NCBI RefSeq assembly: GCF_900103665.1
Contig: NZ_FNGY01000014.1
Span: 124,001-188,000 of the forward strand
DNA length: 64,000 nucleotides
Source: Pedobacter steynii
GTDB lineage: Bacteria > Bacteroidota > Bacteroidia > Sphingobacteriales > Sphingobacteriaceae
Direction: 5' to 3'
The first letter of the stretch is position 1, and each line of letters begins with the position of its first letter. Positions 9,160-18,939 of the stretch are shown piece by piece. Under the pieces are notes generated by a model. That model saw only the letters and a program-made list of their open reading frames with translations, did no database searches and was not told the DNA's origin. The translations under genes and the position numbers were made by a program.

Positions 9160-10587
9160 CTATTTAGCAGCTAAAGCCTCATTAATTTTATTCTGAGTGA
9201 TGTCCTGACTCGGTCTCGGCGCATCATTGTCAAAGATCTTTCCATCTTTACCGATGATCACGTAACGCGGAATGCCACTGATATTAAAAGCCTTCCCTAC
9301 TGCACTATCCACGCCTGACTTCGCCTGAGAAAGCAGGTGAACACCTTCTATTTTATCATCTTTAATCGCTTTTTTCCAGGCATCAACCTTACTGTCCAGG
9401 CTCACATAAAGAAAAACAACATCCTTATTGTCTTTAAATTTCGCATGTAATTTAGGACTACCATTCTTCATCTCATAACGACATGGAGAGCACCAGCTTG
9501 CCCAGAAATCCATGTACACCACTTTACCTGCAAAATCTTTTAAGGTTACATCCTTACCGTTCAGGTCCTTTAGCGTAAAGGGAGGAGGGGTTTTTCCTGC
9601 GGATAAATTGTCCAGTTTGCGGTAAGTCTCCTGCAAGTCTTTTGCTTCAGCTTCAGTCGCATATTTAGCACTATACTCGTCGACTAAAGGCTTAACCTCA
9701 GTCAATTTTTTTGAACTATTTAGTGCAGATTTGATGATTCCCATAATGACGACATGTTTAACTTTGGCAGTGTACATCTTTTCCACCAGATTCAATTTAA
9801 GCCTGGTCTCAGCCTCAGCCGAGATCACACTGTCTAGTGTTCCCCGCTTAAACCTTTCCTGAAAGCTCAAAAAAACAGGAAAAACACTTGTCATAAATCC
9901 AGAGTAGTCAGAATTTGAAAGAAGTTCATCATCTATTTTTACCTCTTTTTCTAAATTCCAATAGCTGGCAGGAATACATTCAGAAAGTTTTTTCCCTGAC
10001 ATGGCGTAGAATTTTGGAAGTATCACCGGCATGTTTAGTTTTTGATATAAAAAGGAAACAGATTTATCCCGATAAAATGCCGGGCTGACTTTTTGCTTAT
10101 TGGCTTCCAGTGTATTTATCGAAATCTGCCCAAGCCCGTAATAAGTGTCAATAGCGTCTGCCGGGCTCAATATTTTCTTACCAATTTCCTGCTCTTTCTT
10201 ATTATAAGCAGAAACATAAGCTCTTGTACATTCCTCTAATACACTGGCATTTTCAGCTCCCTTACCCAAAAACGATGTATTCTGATCAAAATCAGTTGCC
10301 ACACTTAACTGATCTCCCTCCTCCAGGAACAAGCTGAGGCTCCATTTTTTTGGATGATCAATTCCAAATTTTATCGTGCGTGGGAAATCGGAGGCAAATG
10401 ACAATAGGAATTCTCCTTCTTTATTTGGTTTCACAAAAAACACTTTCCCCTTTGCTGGATCTGATACCCAGATGGAATCTGCCTTTGCAGCAGTAGCTTT
10501 AACTGTTACAATTACCTCACTTTTTTGTCTAAATGCCACACTTGCGCCCAGGCAAAGTGTCAACATGAATAATATCTTTCTGATCAT
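9160..10587 (-). CDS. TlpA-type thioredoxin-like protein with large N-terminal domain
   Basis: A 475-residue secreted protein. A signal-like segment (about 1-20) is followed by a DUF4369-like beta-rich domain (about 22-130), a helical middle part, and a C-terminal TlpA/AhpC-TSA domain from about residue 335. The catalytic motif WASWCSPC (about 364-371) and the cis-proline loop GIPRYVIIGKDG are both present. It should act as a periplasmic thiol-disulfide oxidoreductase. It is the last gene of the SusCD operon, a common placement in Sphingobacteriaceae. Its partner protein is unknown; it may keep cysteines of the uptake system or a co-secreted enzyme reduced. Confidence 0.88.
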   Translation of the reverse strand: MIRKILFMLTLCLGASVAFRQKSEVIVTVKATAAKADSIWVSDPAKGKVFFVKPNKEGEFLLSFASDFPRTIKFGIDHPKKWSLSLFLEEGDQLSVATDFDQNTSFLGKGAENASVLEECTRAYVSAYNKKEQEIGKKILSPADAIDTYYGLGQISINTLEANKQKVSPAFYRDKSVSFLYQKLNMPVILPKFYAMSGKKLSECIPASYWNLEKEVKIDDELLSNSDYSGFMTSVFPVFLSFQERFKRGTLDSVISAEAETRLKLNLVEKMYTAKVKHVVIMGIIKSALNSSKKLTEVKPLVDEYSAKYATEAEAKDLQETYRKLDNLSAGKTPPPFTLKDLNGKDVTLKDFAGKVVYMDFWASWCSPCRYEMKNGSPKLHAKFKDNKDVVFLYVSLDSKVDAWKKAIKDDKIEGVHLLSQAKSGVDSAVGKAFNISGIPRYVIIGKDGKIFDNDAPRPSQDITQNKINEALAAK

Positions 10588-10621
10588 ATTTTTTTTGATT
10601 TTTTAAATTATTAGAAACTGG

Positions 10622-12025
10622 TTAATAACCCGCGTTTTGATCCAGGGCAGGATTTACTCTGATCTGACCTGAAGGAATTGGAAACAACACGTCTGTAGAT
10701 TGCCAAAAAGCCCCCTTTAGTGGCATCAGTACTTCATCCGCCCTGCTTTTAGAAGCGTCAGCAAAACCAGCGCTGCGTTTCAGGTCAAACCAACGGTGCG
10801 GATATTCGCCGAATAGTTCCAGCTTACGCTCCTGTTCTACCGCAGCCAGCATAGCAGCCTTGTTCAGGCCTGTCTTATCTTCCAGCCCGGCCCGTGCTCT
10901 GATCACATTCAGGTCTGTCTCTGCACTGCCTGATCGATTAAGCTTATTCTGCTGTGCGCGGGCCTCGGCACGGATCAGATACAGTTCTCCAAGCCTGAGG
11001 AAAATACTATATTCATCTCCACTTCCCGTCAGGATCTTATACTTGTTGACGTAATAGACGCCTGCATTATTTTTACCTGTCCAATTGCTCTTGCGCAAAT
11101 CATCCACTCCAGCAGTGTTTTTTTCAAAAGCCAGATCAAAACCTGCTCTTAGGAAGTATCTTGGCGTTATGCCTGCATTACCTGGAACGTAATAAGTGGC
11201 AAGCGGACTTCTGCCGGTCTGAGCATACAGCTGCAGGATCGTTTCATTACTTCCTTTCTTAAAAGTTCCTGTTGGATTACCTAACGTGTACAAGCCCGAA
11301 CCAATCACTTCAGAAGCTTCAGCTTCTGCTTTTGCCCATTCTTTATGATAGAGATATGCCCTGGCCAATAAGGCTGATGCGGCATATTTATTTACCCTTG
11401 CCCGTTCTGCAGAAGGATATTCTGCTTTCAACAAAGCTTTTGCCGACTGCAGATCGGTTAAGATTTTCGACCAGGCTTCTTCTGTTCCGGCACGCGGCAA
11501 CTTCGCATTTTCCAGCTCATCGATTGATAACGGTAAAGGTATTTTCCCATACAAATTCAATAAGTTAAACAACAATGCTGCCCTCATAAACTTCATCTCT
11601 CCCGACAGCTGATTCTTTATTCCTGTAGTTAAATTCGTGGAACGATTCAGTCCTTCTATAGCCAGGTTACATTTACGGATGTTCGAAAAAGCGGTAGCCC
11701 ATAAGTCAGAAGAATTGTTAGTATTTGTAATGGTAATGCTGTTATTTAAGAATTCAGCAGATGCAGTGGTAGTAGAGACCAATTCATCAGCGGAAAGCCC
11801 ACATAAATAACTGAGAAAGGGCAAAACATCTTTATCATAAGCTGGGTAAAGTTCCACTACGGCAGCGGTCGCAGACCCCTCGTTGTTAAAAGTAGTCTCC
11901 CAATCCAACATGCCATCCGGAGGGGAAACGTCTACAAATTTCTTGCAGGAAACCAACACACTGAATAAAACCAGAATACTGATATACAAGGGGTAAGCAC
12001 CTATATTTTTATTGACTAATTTCAT
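10622..12025 (-). CDS. SusD/RagB family nutrient-binding lipoprotein
   Basis: A 467-residue SusD-like lipoprotein. I use the ATG at 12023-12025, giving MKLVNKNIGAYPLYISILVL with lipobox LVSC; the frame extends 30 codons upstream but those overlap the end of susC and lack a signal. The family is shown by the TPR-like helical middle (FMRAALLFNLLNLYGKIPLP, ALLARAYLYHKEWAKAEAEA) and the C-terminal FLRLGELYLIRAEARAQ and LELFGEYPHRWFDLKRS. SusD proteins sit on the cell surface and form a lid on the SusC transporter. It follows susC by 10 bp. The ligand (glycan, peptide or other) cannot be inferred because no hydrolase lies nearby. Confidence 0.93.
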   Translation of the reverse strand: MKLVNKNIGAYPLYISILVLFSVLVSCKKFVDVSPPDGMLDWETTFNNEGSATAAVVELYPAYDKDVLPFLSYLCGLSADELVSTTTASAEFLNNSITITNTNNSSDLWATAFSNIRKCNLAIEGLNRSTNLTTGIKNQLSGEMKFMRAALLFNLLNLYGKIPLPLSIDELENAKLPRAGTEEAWSKILTDLQSAKALLKAEYPSAERARVNKYAASALLARAYLYHKEWAKAEAEASEVIGSGLYTLGNPTGTFKKGSNETILQLYAQTGRSPLATYYVPGNAGITPRYFLRAGFDLAFEKNTAGVDDLRKSNWTGKNNAGVYYVNKYKILTGSGDEYSIFLRLGELYLIRAEARAQQNKLNRSGSAETDLNVIRARAGLEDKTGLNKAAMLAAVEQERKLELFGEYPHRWFDLKRSAGFADASKSRADEVLMPLKGAFWQSTDVLFPIPSGQIRVNPALDQNAGY

Positions 12026-12035
12026 TTCTATAAGA

Positions 12036-15000
12036 TTAAAGTGTACAATTGATACCCAACATCCATGTACGCAGGCCTGGGTAGACATTTGGTCCAAATT
12101 CAGGGTCCAGCACATACTTGTTCTTAGTAATGCTAAACAGGTTCAACCCTTGCAGGCTCAATTTTACCTGCTGAAACTTGGCCTTTTCCAGCCAGCGCTT
12201 AGGCAGGTTATAGCTCAGGTTTACTGATTTCAGCTTGATGTAACTCGTATTTCCCCAGGTAAAATCAGAAGAAGGCAGGAGTCCATATGCAGCGCTTGCA
12301 GCACCGGCGCCAGTTACAGCCAGGGGCCACTGTGTCCCCGTATCTCCATCTTTCTTCCACCTGTCCAATACGGATTGATTCTGATTCATCAGCCCCCCCG
12401 GCGCAATGCCATAAGGTAATATATTGATGACCCCTCTACTGTTTTCAAATTTAAAAAACACATCAAGGTTGAGCCCTTTATAAGTAAAACTGTTGTTCAA
12501 CCCTCCATAAAATGGATGTCCTAAGCCAGCAACATACTGGTCGCCTACCCCCATTCCAGGTTGTCCATCCAGATCGGCATAGGTTGGCGCACCTGTTACC
12601 GGGTCAATGCCATTAAACTTAAATTTAGACCTGTAAAGAAAAGCATCCACAGCTTCGCCAACTACATAATAAGCGCCCAAAGTTGCCTTATCCTTGTCCT
12701 TGAAGCTCAGCAATACATTACGTTCAAAAGAGACATTAAAGCTGCTGTTCCAACCAAAATCACCCCCGGTAATATTCCGGGTATTCAGTTCCAGTTCCAA
12801 TCCTTTATTTTGCACAACGGCATCCAGATTGGTGATCAATCCACCACCACCCGACTGTGAAGCCAATGCCGTTAAATTGAGCATATTCGAAGAACGGTTG
12901 CGATAAAGATTTCCATTAAAAAGGATCCTGTCTTTGAAAAAACCAAGACTCAGACTCAGCTCTGCTTTTTTGGTGCTTTCCCATTTGAGGTTCGGATTTG
13001 CGGCAGAACTTGGTTTAAGCGTACTTATACTTTGATAGGGATTAAGCCCCGGACTATAGGTACGCAGATAGCGGTAATTGTCGATCCGGTCGTTACCTGT
13101 AGTACCATAGCTCATCTTTAGCTTACCAAAACTCAAAAAAGAAATGTTTTCTTTAATCCACTTTTCCTCAGAAAAAAGCCACGCAGCGCCTACCGCGGCA
13201 AAATTCGCCAATCTGTTATTGGTACCAAACCTGGAAGAAGCATCATTGCGATAGGTAAGATTGAGCAGGTATTTATTCTGGATGTCGTAATTTAAACGTG
13301 CAAATAACGAAGCATAATGGTACTTCTGCTCATCAAACTCTGTAGTCACCAGACCTGCACCTTCAATATTAGTCAGCTGGCTATCATAGGTATAGTTTTC
13401 GCCCTTCATTTTAGTGTATTCTGAAATGGCTTCGCTAAAGGTTCCTCCCAGCAGGGCGGTCAGTTTTCCGGGGCCGGTCATGGCCGTATATTCAATCTGT
13501 GGTTCAATGGTATAATTACTATTTGGAGAATCAGCAAACCAGGCCCAGCTTGCTTTCGGAGCTACCGGATTATTGCTCACTGCCGGAATCCGGAATGAAT
13601 TTTCCAACCGGTTTAACGTATATCCTGCAGTCGCCCTTAAGGTCAATCCGGTAACTACTTTATAACTAAGATTTGTATTTGCAGATAAGAAAGCATTATT
13701 GGCAGTATAAACACTCAATAATGAAGCCATTGGATTGTCAAAGTTATTATCCCAGTTTAAAGTGCCATCCGCTTTATAAAGCGAAAAATTTGGCGGTAAA
13801 GCGATCATCTCGACATAAAACGGATCTGAGGTCATGTTACTTTTTTCTACCGCATAATTGGTTGAAATCTGCGCATTGAACCTGCGGTTTGCTGAGGTAA
13901 AACCGATATTGATGAGTCCGCCAACCCTGTTCACATTTTGATTTTTAGCAATCACCGTTCCTTCCTTACGATAATTTAACCCGATATAGTAATTTACAAG
14001 ATCAGAGCCACCTGAAGCACTTAAATTAGCTGTTTGCATGGCAGCAGTACCGCCCAGCAACCTGCGTTGAAAATCAGTATCAGCATTTTGGTCCCAGCTC
14101 GTTAAATCAGGTGCGTTTTCTGCTGTAGGGGTGATTCCTTCATTTTTAAAAGCCTCTCTTCTAAGTTCCAGGTATTGCTGCGTGTTCATCATCGGGATAT
14201 AATGCCCAACTTTCCCTGCACCTGCATTCAGATCTACATTTATTTTCACCCTGCCTGCCTTTCCTTTTTTAGTCGTGATCAGCACCACTCCGTTTGCGCC
14301 TCTGGCCCCATAAATCGCAGTTGCATCCGCATCTTTAAGCACATCGATCTGCTCCACATCTTCCATATTCAAAATGCTAAACATATTGGTAGCACCAGTC
14401 AAGCCTTTGATATTGGAATTGCTGTTTTGTGAGTCAGAACGTGTTCCGGATGCCTGTGGAATTCCATCGATCACATATAAAGGGTCTCCCGAACTCGAGC
14501 CGAAGATTCCGAAGGAATTATCTCCCCTTACTTTTACCGAGATCCCGGCACCGGCAACTCCTCCCGCATTACTAGTTACACGCACTCCTGACAAACGGCC
14601 ATTCAATGCACTCAATACATTATTAACCGGCTGTTGCGCCAATGTTTCTGCCGTCACCGTACCTACAGTTGCCGTATTTAAACGTTTTGAAACCGCGCCA
14701 TAGGCGATGATCTGTACCTGATCCAGGTTACCAATATCTTGTATCAATTGAATAATAAGCGTTTTGGCCTGCACAGAAATCTCCTGTTTTTTATACCCAA
14801 TGCAGGTAATTTCCAATGTACTGCCGATATCCGCCCGAATGTTAAAAACTCCGGAAGCATTTGTCCGTACAATGGTCGTGCTTCCTTTAATGCTCACATT
14901 GACCCCGGGCAAGGGCTTACCTGTCTCATCGACAATCGTTCCTTTAATGTCAATCTCCTTATCTTCTACATAGCTGACAATCCGATCCAGCAAGCTGAGT

Positions 15001-15356
15001 TTCTTTTTCTTGATAACTACCGTACGGTCTGCGATATCAAATACCAGAGGCTGATCTTTGAAACAAATCTTCAAAGCTGTTTCCAGGTCTGCGTTTTTTA
15101 AGTTCAGACTTACAGGCTTCAGATCTTTAAGATCCGGTACCGAATAGACAAAATCGTACCCACTCTGCCGGCTGATGGATTCCAGTACATTTTGTAAGGA
15201 GATCCGATCTGCTTTCAGGTAAATTTGTGCGCGGCTGGCAGCGCTGAGCTGCAGCAGACAAGTGATGATTATGAGTGTGGTTAGCTTCATAATTCTTAAA
15301 ACCTGACGGGAATAACTGCGCATGCAGTACCCTGCCAAATAATGGTTAATTTTCAT
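12036..15356 (-). CDS. SusC/RagA TonB-linked outer-membrane transporter with STN domain
   Basis: A 1106-residue transporter. Domains in order: an extended signal region with ILRIMKLTTLIIITCLLQ, an STN domain (about 45-120), a carboxypeptidase-regulatory-like domain (about 135-210, GTIVDETGKPLPGVNVSIKG), a plug (about 220-335, including VDVLKDADATAIYGARG-type SusC signature and GVVLITTKKG), and the barrel. The STN domain is the part of such receptors that signals through FecR to an ECF sigma factor, and exactly those two genes lie upstream. So this is a self-regulated, TonB-powered uptake system with its SusD partner downstream. Confidence 0.95.
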   Translation of the reverse strand: MKINHYLAGYCMRSYSRQVLRIMKLTTLIIITCLLQLSAASRAQIYLKADRISLQNVLESISRQSGYDFVYSVPDLKDLKPVSLNLKNADLETALKICFKDQPLVFDIADRTVVIKKKKLSLLDRIVSYVEDKEIDIKGTIVDETGKPLPGVNVSIKGSTTIVRTNASGVFNIRADIGSTLEITCIGYKKQEISVQAKTLIIQLIQDIGNLDQVQIIAYGAVSKRLNTATVGTVTAETLAQQPVNNVLSALNGRLSGVRVTSNAGGVAGAGISVKVRGDNSFGIFGSSSGDPLYVIDGIPQASGTRSDSQNSNSNIKGLTGATNMFSILNMEDVEQIDVLKDADATAIYGARGANGVVLITTKKGKAGRVKINVDLNAGAGKVGHYIPMMNTQQYLELRREAFKNEGITPTAENAPDLTSWDQNADTDFQRRLLGGTAAMQTANLSASGGSDLVNYYIGLNYRKEGTVIAKNQNVNRVGGLINIGFTSANRRFNAQISTNYAVEKSNMTSDPFYVEMIALPPNFSLYKADGTLNWDNNFDNPMASLLSVYTANNAFLSANTNLSYKVVTGLTLRATAGYTLNRLENSFRIPAVSNNPVAPKASWAWFADSPNSNYTIEPQIEYTAMTGPGKLTALLGGTFSEAISEYTKMKGENYTYDSQLTNIEGAGLVTTEFDEQKYHYASLFARLNYDIQNKYLLNLTYRNDASSRFGTNNRLANFAAVGAAWLFSEEKWIKENISFLSFGKLKMSYGTTGNDRIDNYRYLRTYSPGLNPYQSISTLKPSSAANPNLKWESTKKAELSLSLGFFKDRILFNGNLYRNRSSNMLNLTALASQSGGGGLITNLDAVVQNKGLELELNTRNITGGDFGWNSSFNVSFERNVLLSFKDKDKATLGAYYVVGEAVDAFLYRSKFKFNGIDPVTGAPTYADLDGQPGMGVGDQYVAGLGHPFYGGLNNSFTYKGLNLDVFFKFENSRGVINILPYGIAPGGLMNQNQSVLDRWKKDGDTGTQWPLAVTGAGAASAAYGLLPSSDFTWGNTSYIKLKSVNLSYNLPKRWLEKAKFQQVKLSLQGLNLFSITKNKYVLDPEFGPNVYPGLRTWMLGINCTL

Positions 15357-15425
15357 TAGTTTTGGTTGTTTGGTAATAGTTGATTGATTTCTCCCAAAAG
15401 ATTTTAATACAGCAGACCAGGCGTC

Positions 15426-15460
15426 AAAACGGGAGTAGGTCGAAGCACTCCCGTTTTTTT
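15426..15460 (-). terminator. Stem-loop between fecR and susC
   Basis: An 11-bp perfect stem, AAAACGGGAGT (15426-15436) with its complement (15447-15457), and a 10-nt loop. On the minus strand it ends in four U residues; on the plus strand in seven. It lies 28 bp after the fecR stop and about 70 bp before the susC start. It would partly end the regulatory transcript, or separate low-level sigma/fecR from inducible susCD expression. Confidence 0.72.
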
Positions 15461-15487
15461 GTTCCCGGCTGCCCTCAGCTGGTAAAA

Positions 15488-16696
15488 CTACGGCATGACG
15501 GTCACCCTCCTTCCTTCAATTTTAAAATGAACGGCTTCGGTATAGGAAATTTTAGTCAGGATTGCTGCAAGGCCCATTTTCCGGCTCATGCTACCAGTGA
15601 AGATCCGGTTACTGACATCACCCTGATACTTAATTTCTACATCATACCAACGAGACAATTCTTGCATAATATCTTCTATACTTTCATTATCAAAAACGAA
15701 TTTTCCATTCTTCCATGCGATTGCTTTATTGAGGTTAATCTCCCTCACTGCAATACGATCTTTATCTTTCAGTACAGATTGCTGTCCAGGCACCAGCATT
15801 ACTCCTTTGTCTTTAGCAAATTGGGGAGCGATATGAACCGAACCTTCCAGCAAAGTAGTTCTCGTATCAGGCTGATCCGCATAAGCGTTGACATTAAAAT
15901 GGGTGCCCAGCACTTCCACGGTTTGTGAGGTCGTCTGCACACTAAAAGGCAATGCCAGTCGGGAATGAGGTAATTTAGCTTTGGCAATTTCAAAATAAGC
16001 TTCTCCGGTTAACTGAACTACCCTTTCCTTTTCAGAAAATTTAGAAGGATATTTTAAAGTTGAACCGGCGTTGAGCCAGACTTTTGATTGATCAGGAAGT
16101 ACCACCATATAAGTCTCTCCATTTTGAGTGGAAAGTGTATTTATTTGGTTTCCGGTCTGCTTCTCTTGATTTTGTATGTGATACACTAGCTGTCCGTCTG
16201 CCGTTTTACTGATGATCACTCCCCCCTCCTTGGCCAGCTCTCCCTTTGACACTTCAGATAACCTTATTTTCTTCCCGTTGGCCAGTATAAGTGTCGCCCC
16301 ATTTTGGGCAGGACTAACGTCATTTGCATAAGTAGAAGTATCCTGAATTCCTGGTGCCGAATTGGCGAGATAGAACAGCAATCCAGCAGTCGTCACCAAC
16401 AATATTGCCGCCGCTGCAGCAATACGGGGAAATGAAAACAATTTGCGTTTTTTGGGAAGGGCATTGATCCGACTTTTGACTGCATTATAAGAATGATCTA
16501 AAGCAGCTAATACCTCCGGCATGACCGTCACTTCTTCCGCAACAGGACTATCCAGACATTCTTCTATTAAACTTAATAGTTCTTCCTGATCCTTTCCGGA
16601 TTTCAAATGCTCCAGAAACAACCGCGCTTCCTCTATATCCGCCTGGTGGTTAACGTATTTGAAAAATGATGCTCTAAGTTGATCTAAGTTATCCAA
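15488..16696 (-). CDS. FecR family anti-sigma factor
   Basis: A 402-residue FecR protein. The cytoplasmic N-terminal part (1-90) contains the sigma-binding helical region, a single TM spans about 91-111, a FecR domain follows (about 130-290, with NGETYMVVLPDQSKVWLNAG and YPSKF), and a C-terminal DUF4974 domain ends it (about 320-402). The frame starts with TTG (16694-16696); no in-frame ATG lies nearby, and TTG gives the normal FecR N-terminus. It should hold the upstream sigma factor inactive until the STN domain of the SusC transporter signals substrate. Confidence 0.93.
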   Translation of the reverse strand: MDNLDQLRASFFKYVNHQADIEEARLFLEHLKSGKDQEELLSLIEECLDSPVAEEVTVMPEVLAALDHSYNAVKSRINALPKKRKLFSFPRIAAAAAILLVTTAGLLFYLANSAPGIQDTSTYANDVSPAQNGATLILANGKKIRLSEVSKGELAKEGGVIISKTADGQLVYHIQNQEKQTGNQINTLSTQNGETYMVVLPDQSKVWLNAGSTLKYPSKFSEKERVVQLTGEAYFEIAKAKLPHSRLALPFSVQTTSQTVEVLGTHFNVNAYADQPDTRTTLLEGSVHIAPQFAKDKGVMLVPGQQSVLKDKDRIAVREINLNKAIAWKNGKFVFDNESIEDIMQELSRWYDVEIKYQGDVSNRIFTGSMSRKMGLAAILTKISYTEAVHFKIEGRRVTVMP

Positions 16697-16802
16697 AGTC
16701 TGAGGTTTTAATGATAATACACTTGAAAAGCAGCTGTCCTCTGCTCCAAATTTAAATTACCAGCAACTAAATCACAAGACACTGAAATACAGATAATTAA
16801 AA

Positions 16803-17408
16803 TTAGATATCCAGAAAGAGAATTGAAACTACTGCCAATAGCATGGTATTGTCAAGCGATGAATGTCTGTTTTTAATAAACTTTGTGGCTTTCACAATAT
16901 GATCACTGATGGTGGAGCTGGAAATACCCAGAATCTTCCCTGCTTCTTCATAACTCTTTCCTTCTATTTTACAAAGTTTATATACCTGTTTCCTTTGTGG
17001 AGGCAATTGTTCGATCAGGTCCTTAATAAATTCATCACTTTGCTTATAGGCAATTGATTCATCAATATGGGTATAGAGTTCGGTACTTTCCCGACTGAGA
17101 TAGTCTTTAAGCTTTTTATCGAGGTTCTTTTTCCTGATAAAATTGTAAACTGTGAATTTTGAAATCTGAAACAGATAAGATTTAAAAGATTGTTCGGGAT
17201 CAATTAATTCTCTTTTTTCCCATACCTTGAAAAAGACATCCTGTAATAATTCATTGGCATCCTCTTCTGATTTTACCATTTTTAATATATTCCAGTAGAT
17301 CTTAAGACTGTACACTTTATAGATCTTTTCAAACGCGTTTTGATCCCCTGATTTCATCAGGTTCAACAACTCTGTTTCCGAAAATTCAGCATACTGTTCC
17401 ACAACCAA
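16803..17408 (-). CDS. ECF sigma-70 factor (FecI-like) of the SusCD system
   Basis: A 201-residue ECF sigma factor with region 2 (about 25-95, including DANELLQDVFFKVWEKRELI) and region 4 (about 130-180, with QLPPQRKQVYKLCKIEGKS and an HTH ending in STISDHIVKATKFIK). The first start is TTG at 17408 with GTG at 17402; no ATG precedes region 2, so a non-ATG start is certain, though which one is not. It is the first gene of sigma-FecR-SusC-SusD-TlpA and should direct transcription of the susCD part. The hydrophobic C-terminal tail (MLLAVVSILFLDI) is seen in many Bacteroidota FecI-like factors. Confidence 0.93.
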   Translation of the reverse strand: MVVEQYAEFSETELLNLMKSGDQNAFEKIYKVYSLKIYWNILKMVKSEEDANELLQDVFFKVWEKRELIDPEQSFKSYLFQISKFTVYNFIRKKNLDKKLKDYLSRESTELYTHIDESIAYKQSDEFIKDLIEQLPPQRKQVYKLCKIEGKSYEEAGKILGISSSTISDHIVKATKFIKNRHSSLDNTMLLAVVSILFLDI

Positions 17409-17535
17409 TATTTATTAAATACTTAGCGCAATGCGTAGTTTATAAAAAGTAGCAAACAATAAAATAGATTTACAAAATGCCCCCGATTCAAGTATAGGCA
17501 AATATTTTGGGATATAACTATTCAGTGGGGATGAT

Positions 17536-18819
17536 TTATGCAATCCACCTGCCCATCAAAAAGTCCTGAAAAAATTGAAGCTGAATTGCGAAATTCAATA
17601 GATAGAAAAAAGCTACACATAAAACCATCTTAGATTTCGATCTCAACAAAACAAAGCTGGTAAAAAATAATATATAGTAGGTAACCATTCCAACATACTG
17701 ATAAACTCCGGTGAAATAGATCCCGCTGATAATTACACCAATAATCACCATCTTATCAATTTTACCTGGCTCAAATTCTTTAAATAACCACGTTACAAAA
17801 ACCAAAAAAAATGGGGTACACAATAAATGCCTGTTAATACTCCAAATACTGGTATAACCATTCCGGTCAAACGTAAAAAAAGTATCTAACACAGTCACGG
17901 CCGCCAGGTATAACACAGAAAAAAAAACATATCTGCTGATTGTACTTACCGCAAATGTTCTTTGTTCTCTACTTTTTTTTAAGGATTCGTAGCTCCATTT
18001 AAAACAAAAATAGATAGACAATAGCCCAATGACAAATGCGATGCCATCTATCGCCAAAATCCTACTTGGCGAATAGGTTGTCAAAGGAAATTTAGGTACA
18101 AGCCAATGCCTTTTCCAATATTTTTGAATTTCTATAAAATAAAACCACATCCCTGTGTGACTGGCTTGTAATATTGCTGACAACATTAAGCCACAAAACG
18201 AGGGAACAATACAAATGAGTGCATTTGACACTTTTTTAGATAGGGTTTTCCCGGAATCACAGCTAAAAATCTCAGTGATGATAATTGCCGGAATGGCGAT
18301 CATTGCGGCAGATCTTATGAGTGAGGTTCCTAAAAAACCAATGATCAGAAAAGCTTTGGAATTCGTTCTATAGCCTATAATTAGAATGGCAGCAAATAAA
18401 AAGAATAAGGATTCAGAATAAGGTAATCCAAAAAAAATGAAGGAAGGGATGGAGATTAAAACCAGACTATATCTATAATTTAATCCTAGTCTGCTTACTA
18501 AAAAAGCGTAACTGAAAGCAAAGATTAAAGCATTAACAATAGATATCCCTGTAGATGAGAGACTCAGGAGTTCCCAAAAAAGGGGAAACAAAGGAAAAAA
18601 TGCCATATTACAGGTATGCCCGGGAATATAACTATATCCGTTCTCCATGATGGAATAATACCATTGTGCATCCCAATTGTTTAAATTTGTATCTGAAGGA
18701 GCTATTTTAATCCATCCATATTTAAAAAGTATACAATAACAAATACTCAATAAAAGCAGATGGCATAGTGGAATAACAATGGGCTTTTTTAATATTAAAC
18801 AGATCTTCTGCAATTTCAT
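17536..18819 (-). CDS. PIG-V-like GT-C membrane glycosyltransferase
   Basis: A 427-residue integral membrane protein with about ten hydrophobic segments. I use the ATG at 18817-18819; a TTG two codons earlier is possible. Two sequences point to the PIG-V (GT76-like) GT-C family: WDAQWYYSIMENGY at about residues 49-62 (an acidic residue in the first lumenal loop, typical of GT-C catalytic sites) and AFFPLFPLFWELL (about 73-85). Such enzymes use polyprenyl-phosphate sugars outside the membrane. The neighbouring GtrB-like and GtrA-like genes would make and flip that donor. The acceptor is unknown. PIG-V assignment is by motif only. Confidence 0.7.
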   Translation of the reverse strand: MKLQKICLILKKPIVIPLCHLLLLSICYCILFKYGWIKIAPSDTNLNNWDAQWYYSIMENGYSYIPGHTCNMAFFPLFPLFWELLSLSSTGISIVNALIFAFSYAFLVSRLGLNYRYSLVLISIPSFIFFGLPYSESLFFLFAAILIIGYRTNSKAFLIIGFLGTSLIRSAAMIAIPAIIITEIFSCDSGKTLSKKVSNALICIVPSFCGLMLSAILQASHTGMWFYFIEIQKYWKRHWLVPKFPLTTYSPSRILAIDGIAFVIGLLSIYFCFKWSYESLKKSREQRTFAVSTISRYVFFSVLYLAAVTVLDTFFTFDRNGYTSIWSINRHLLCTPFFLVFVTWLFKEFEPGKIDKMVIIGVIISGIYFTGVYQYVGMVTYYILFFTSFVLLRSKSKMVLCVAFFYLLNFAIQLQFFQDFLMGRWIA

Positions 18820-18939
18820 ATTCAAACTATAATTTGTATATATAAAGACACGCTCGATAACGATTGAAGTAGTTCATTCCTGGATACATGAACTATTCAT
18901 TTTTTCGGTACAAAATGATGATTTAAAGGGTTCATCAAT

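Noticed and set aside
18870..18895. 8-bp inverted repeat TAGTTCAT/ATGAACTA between two glycosylation genes
   Set aside because: Short, AT-rich and without a U-run on the coding strand; could be chance.
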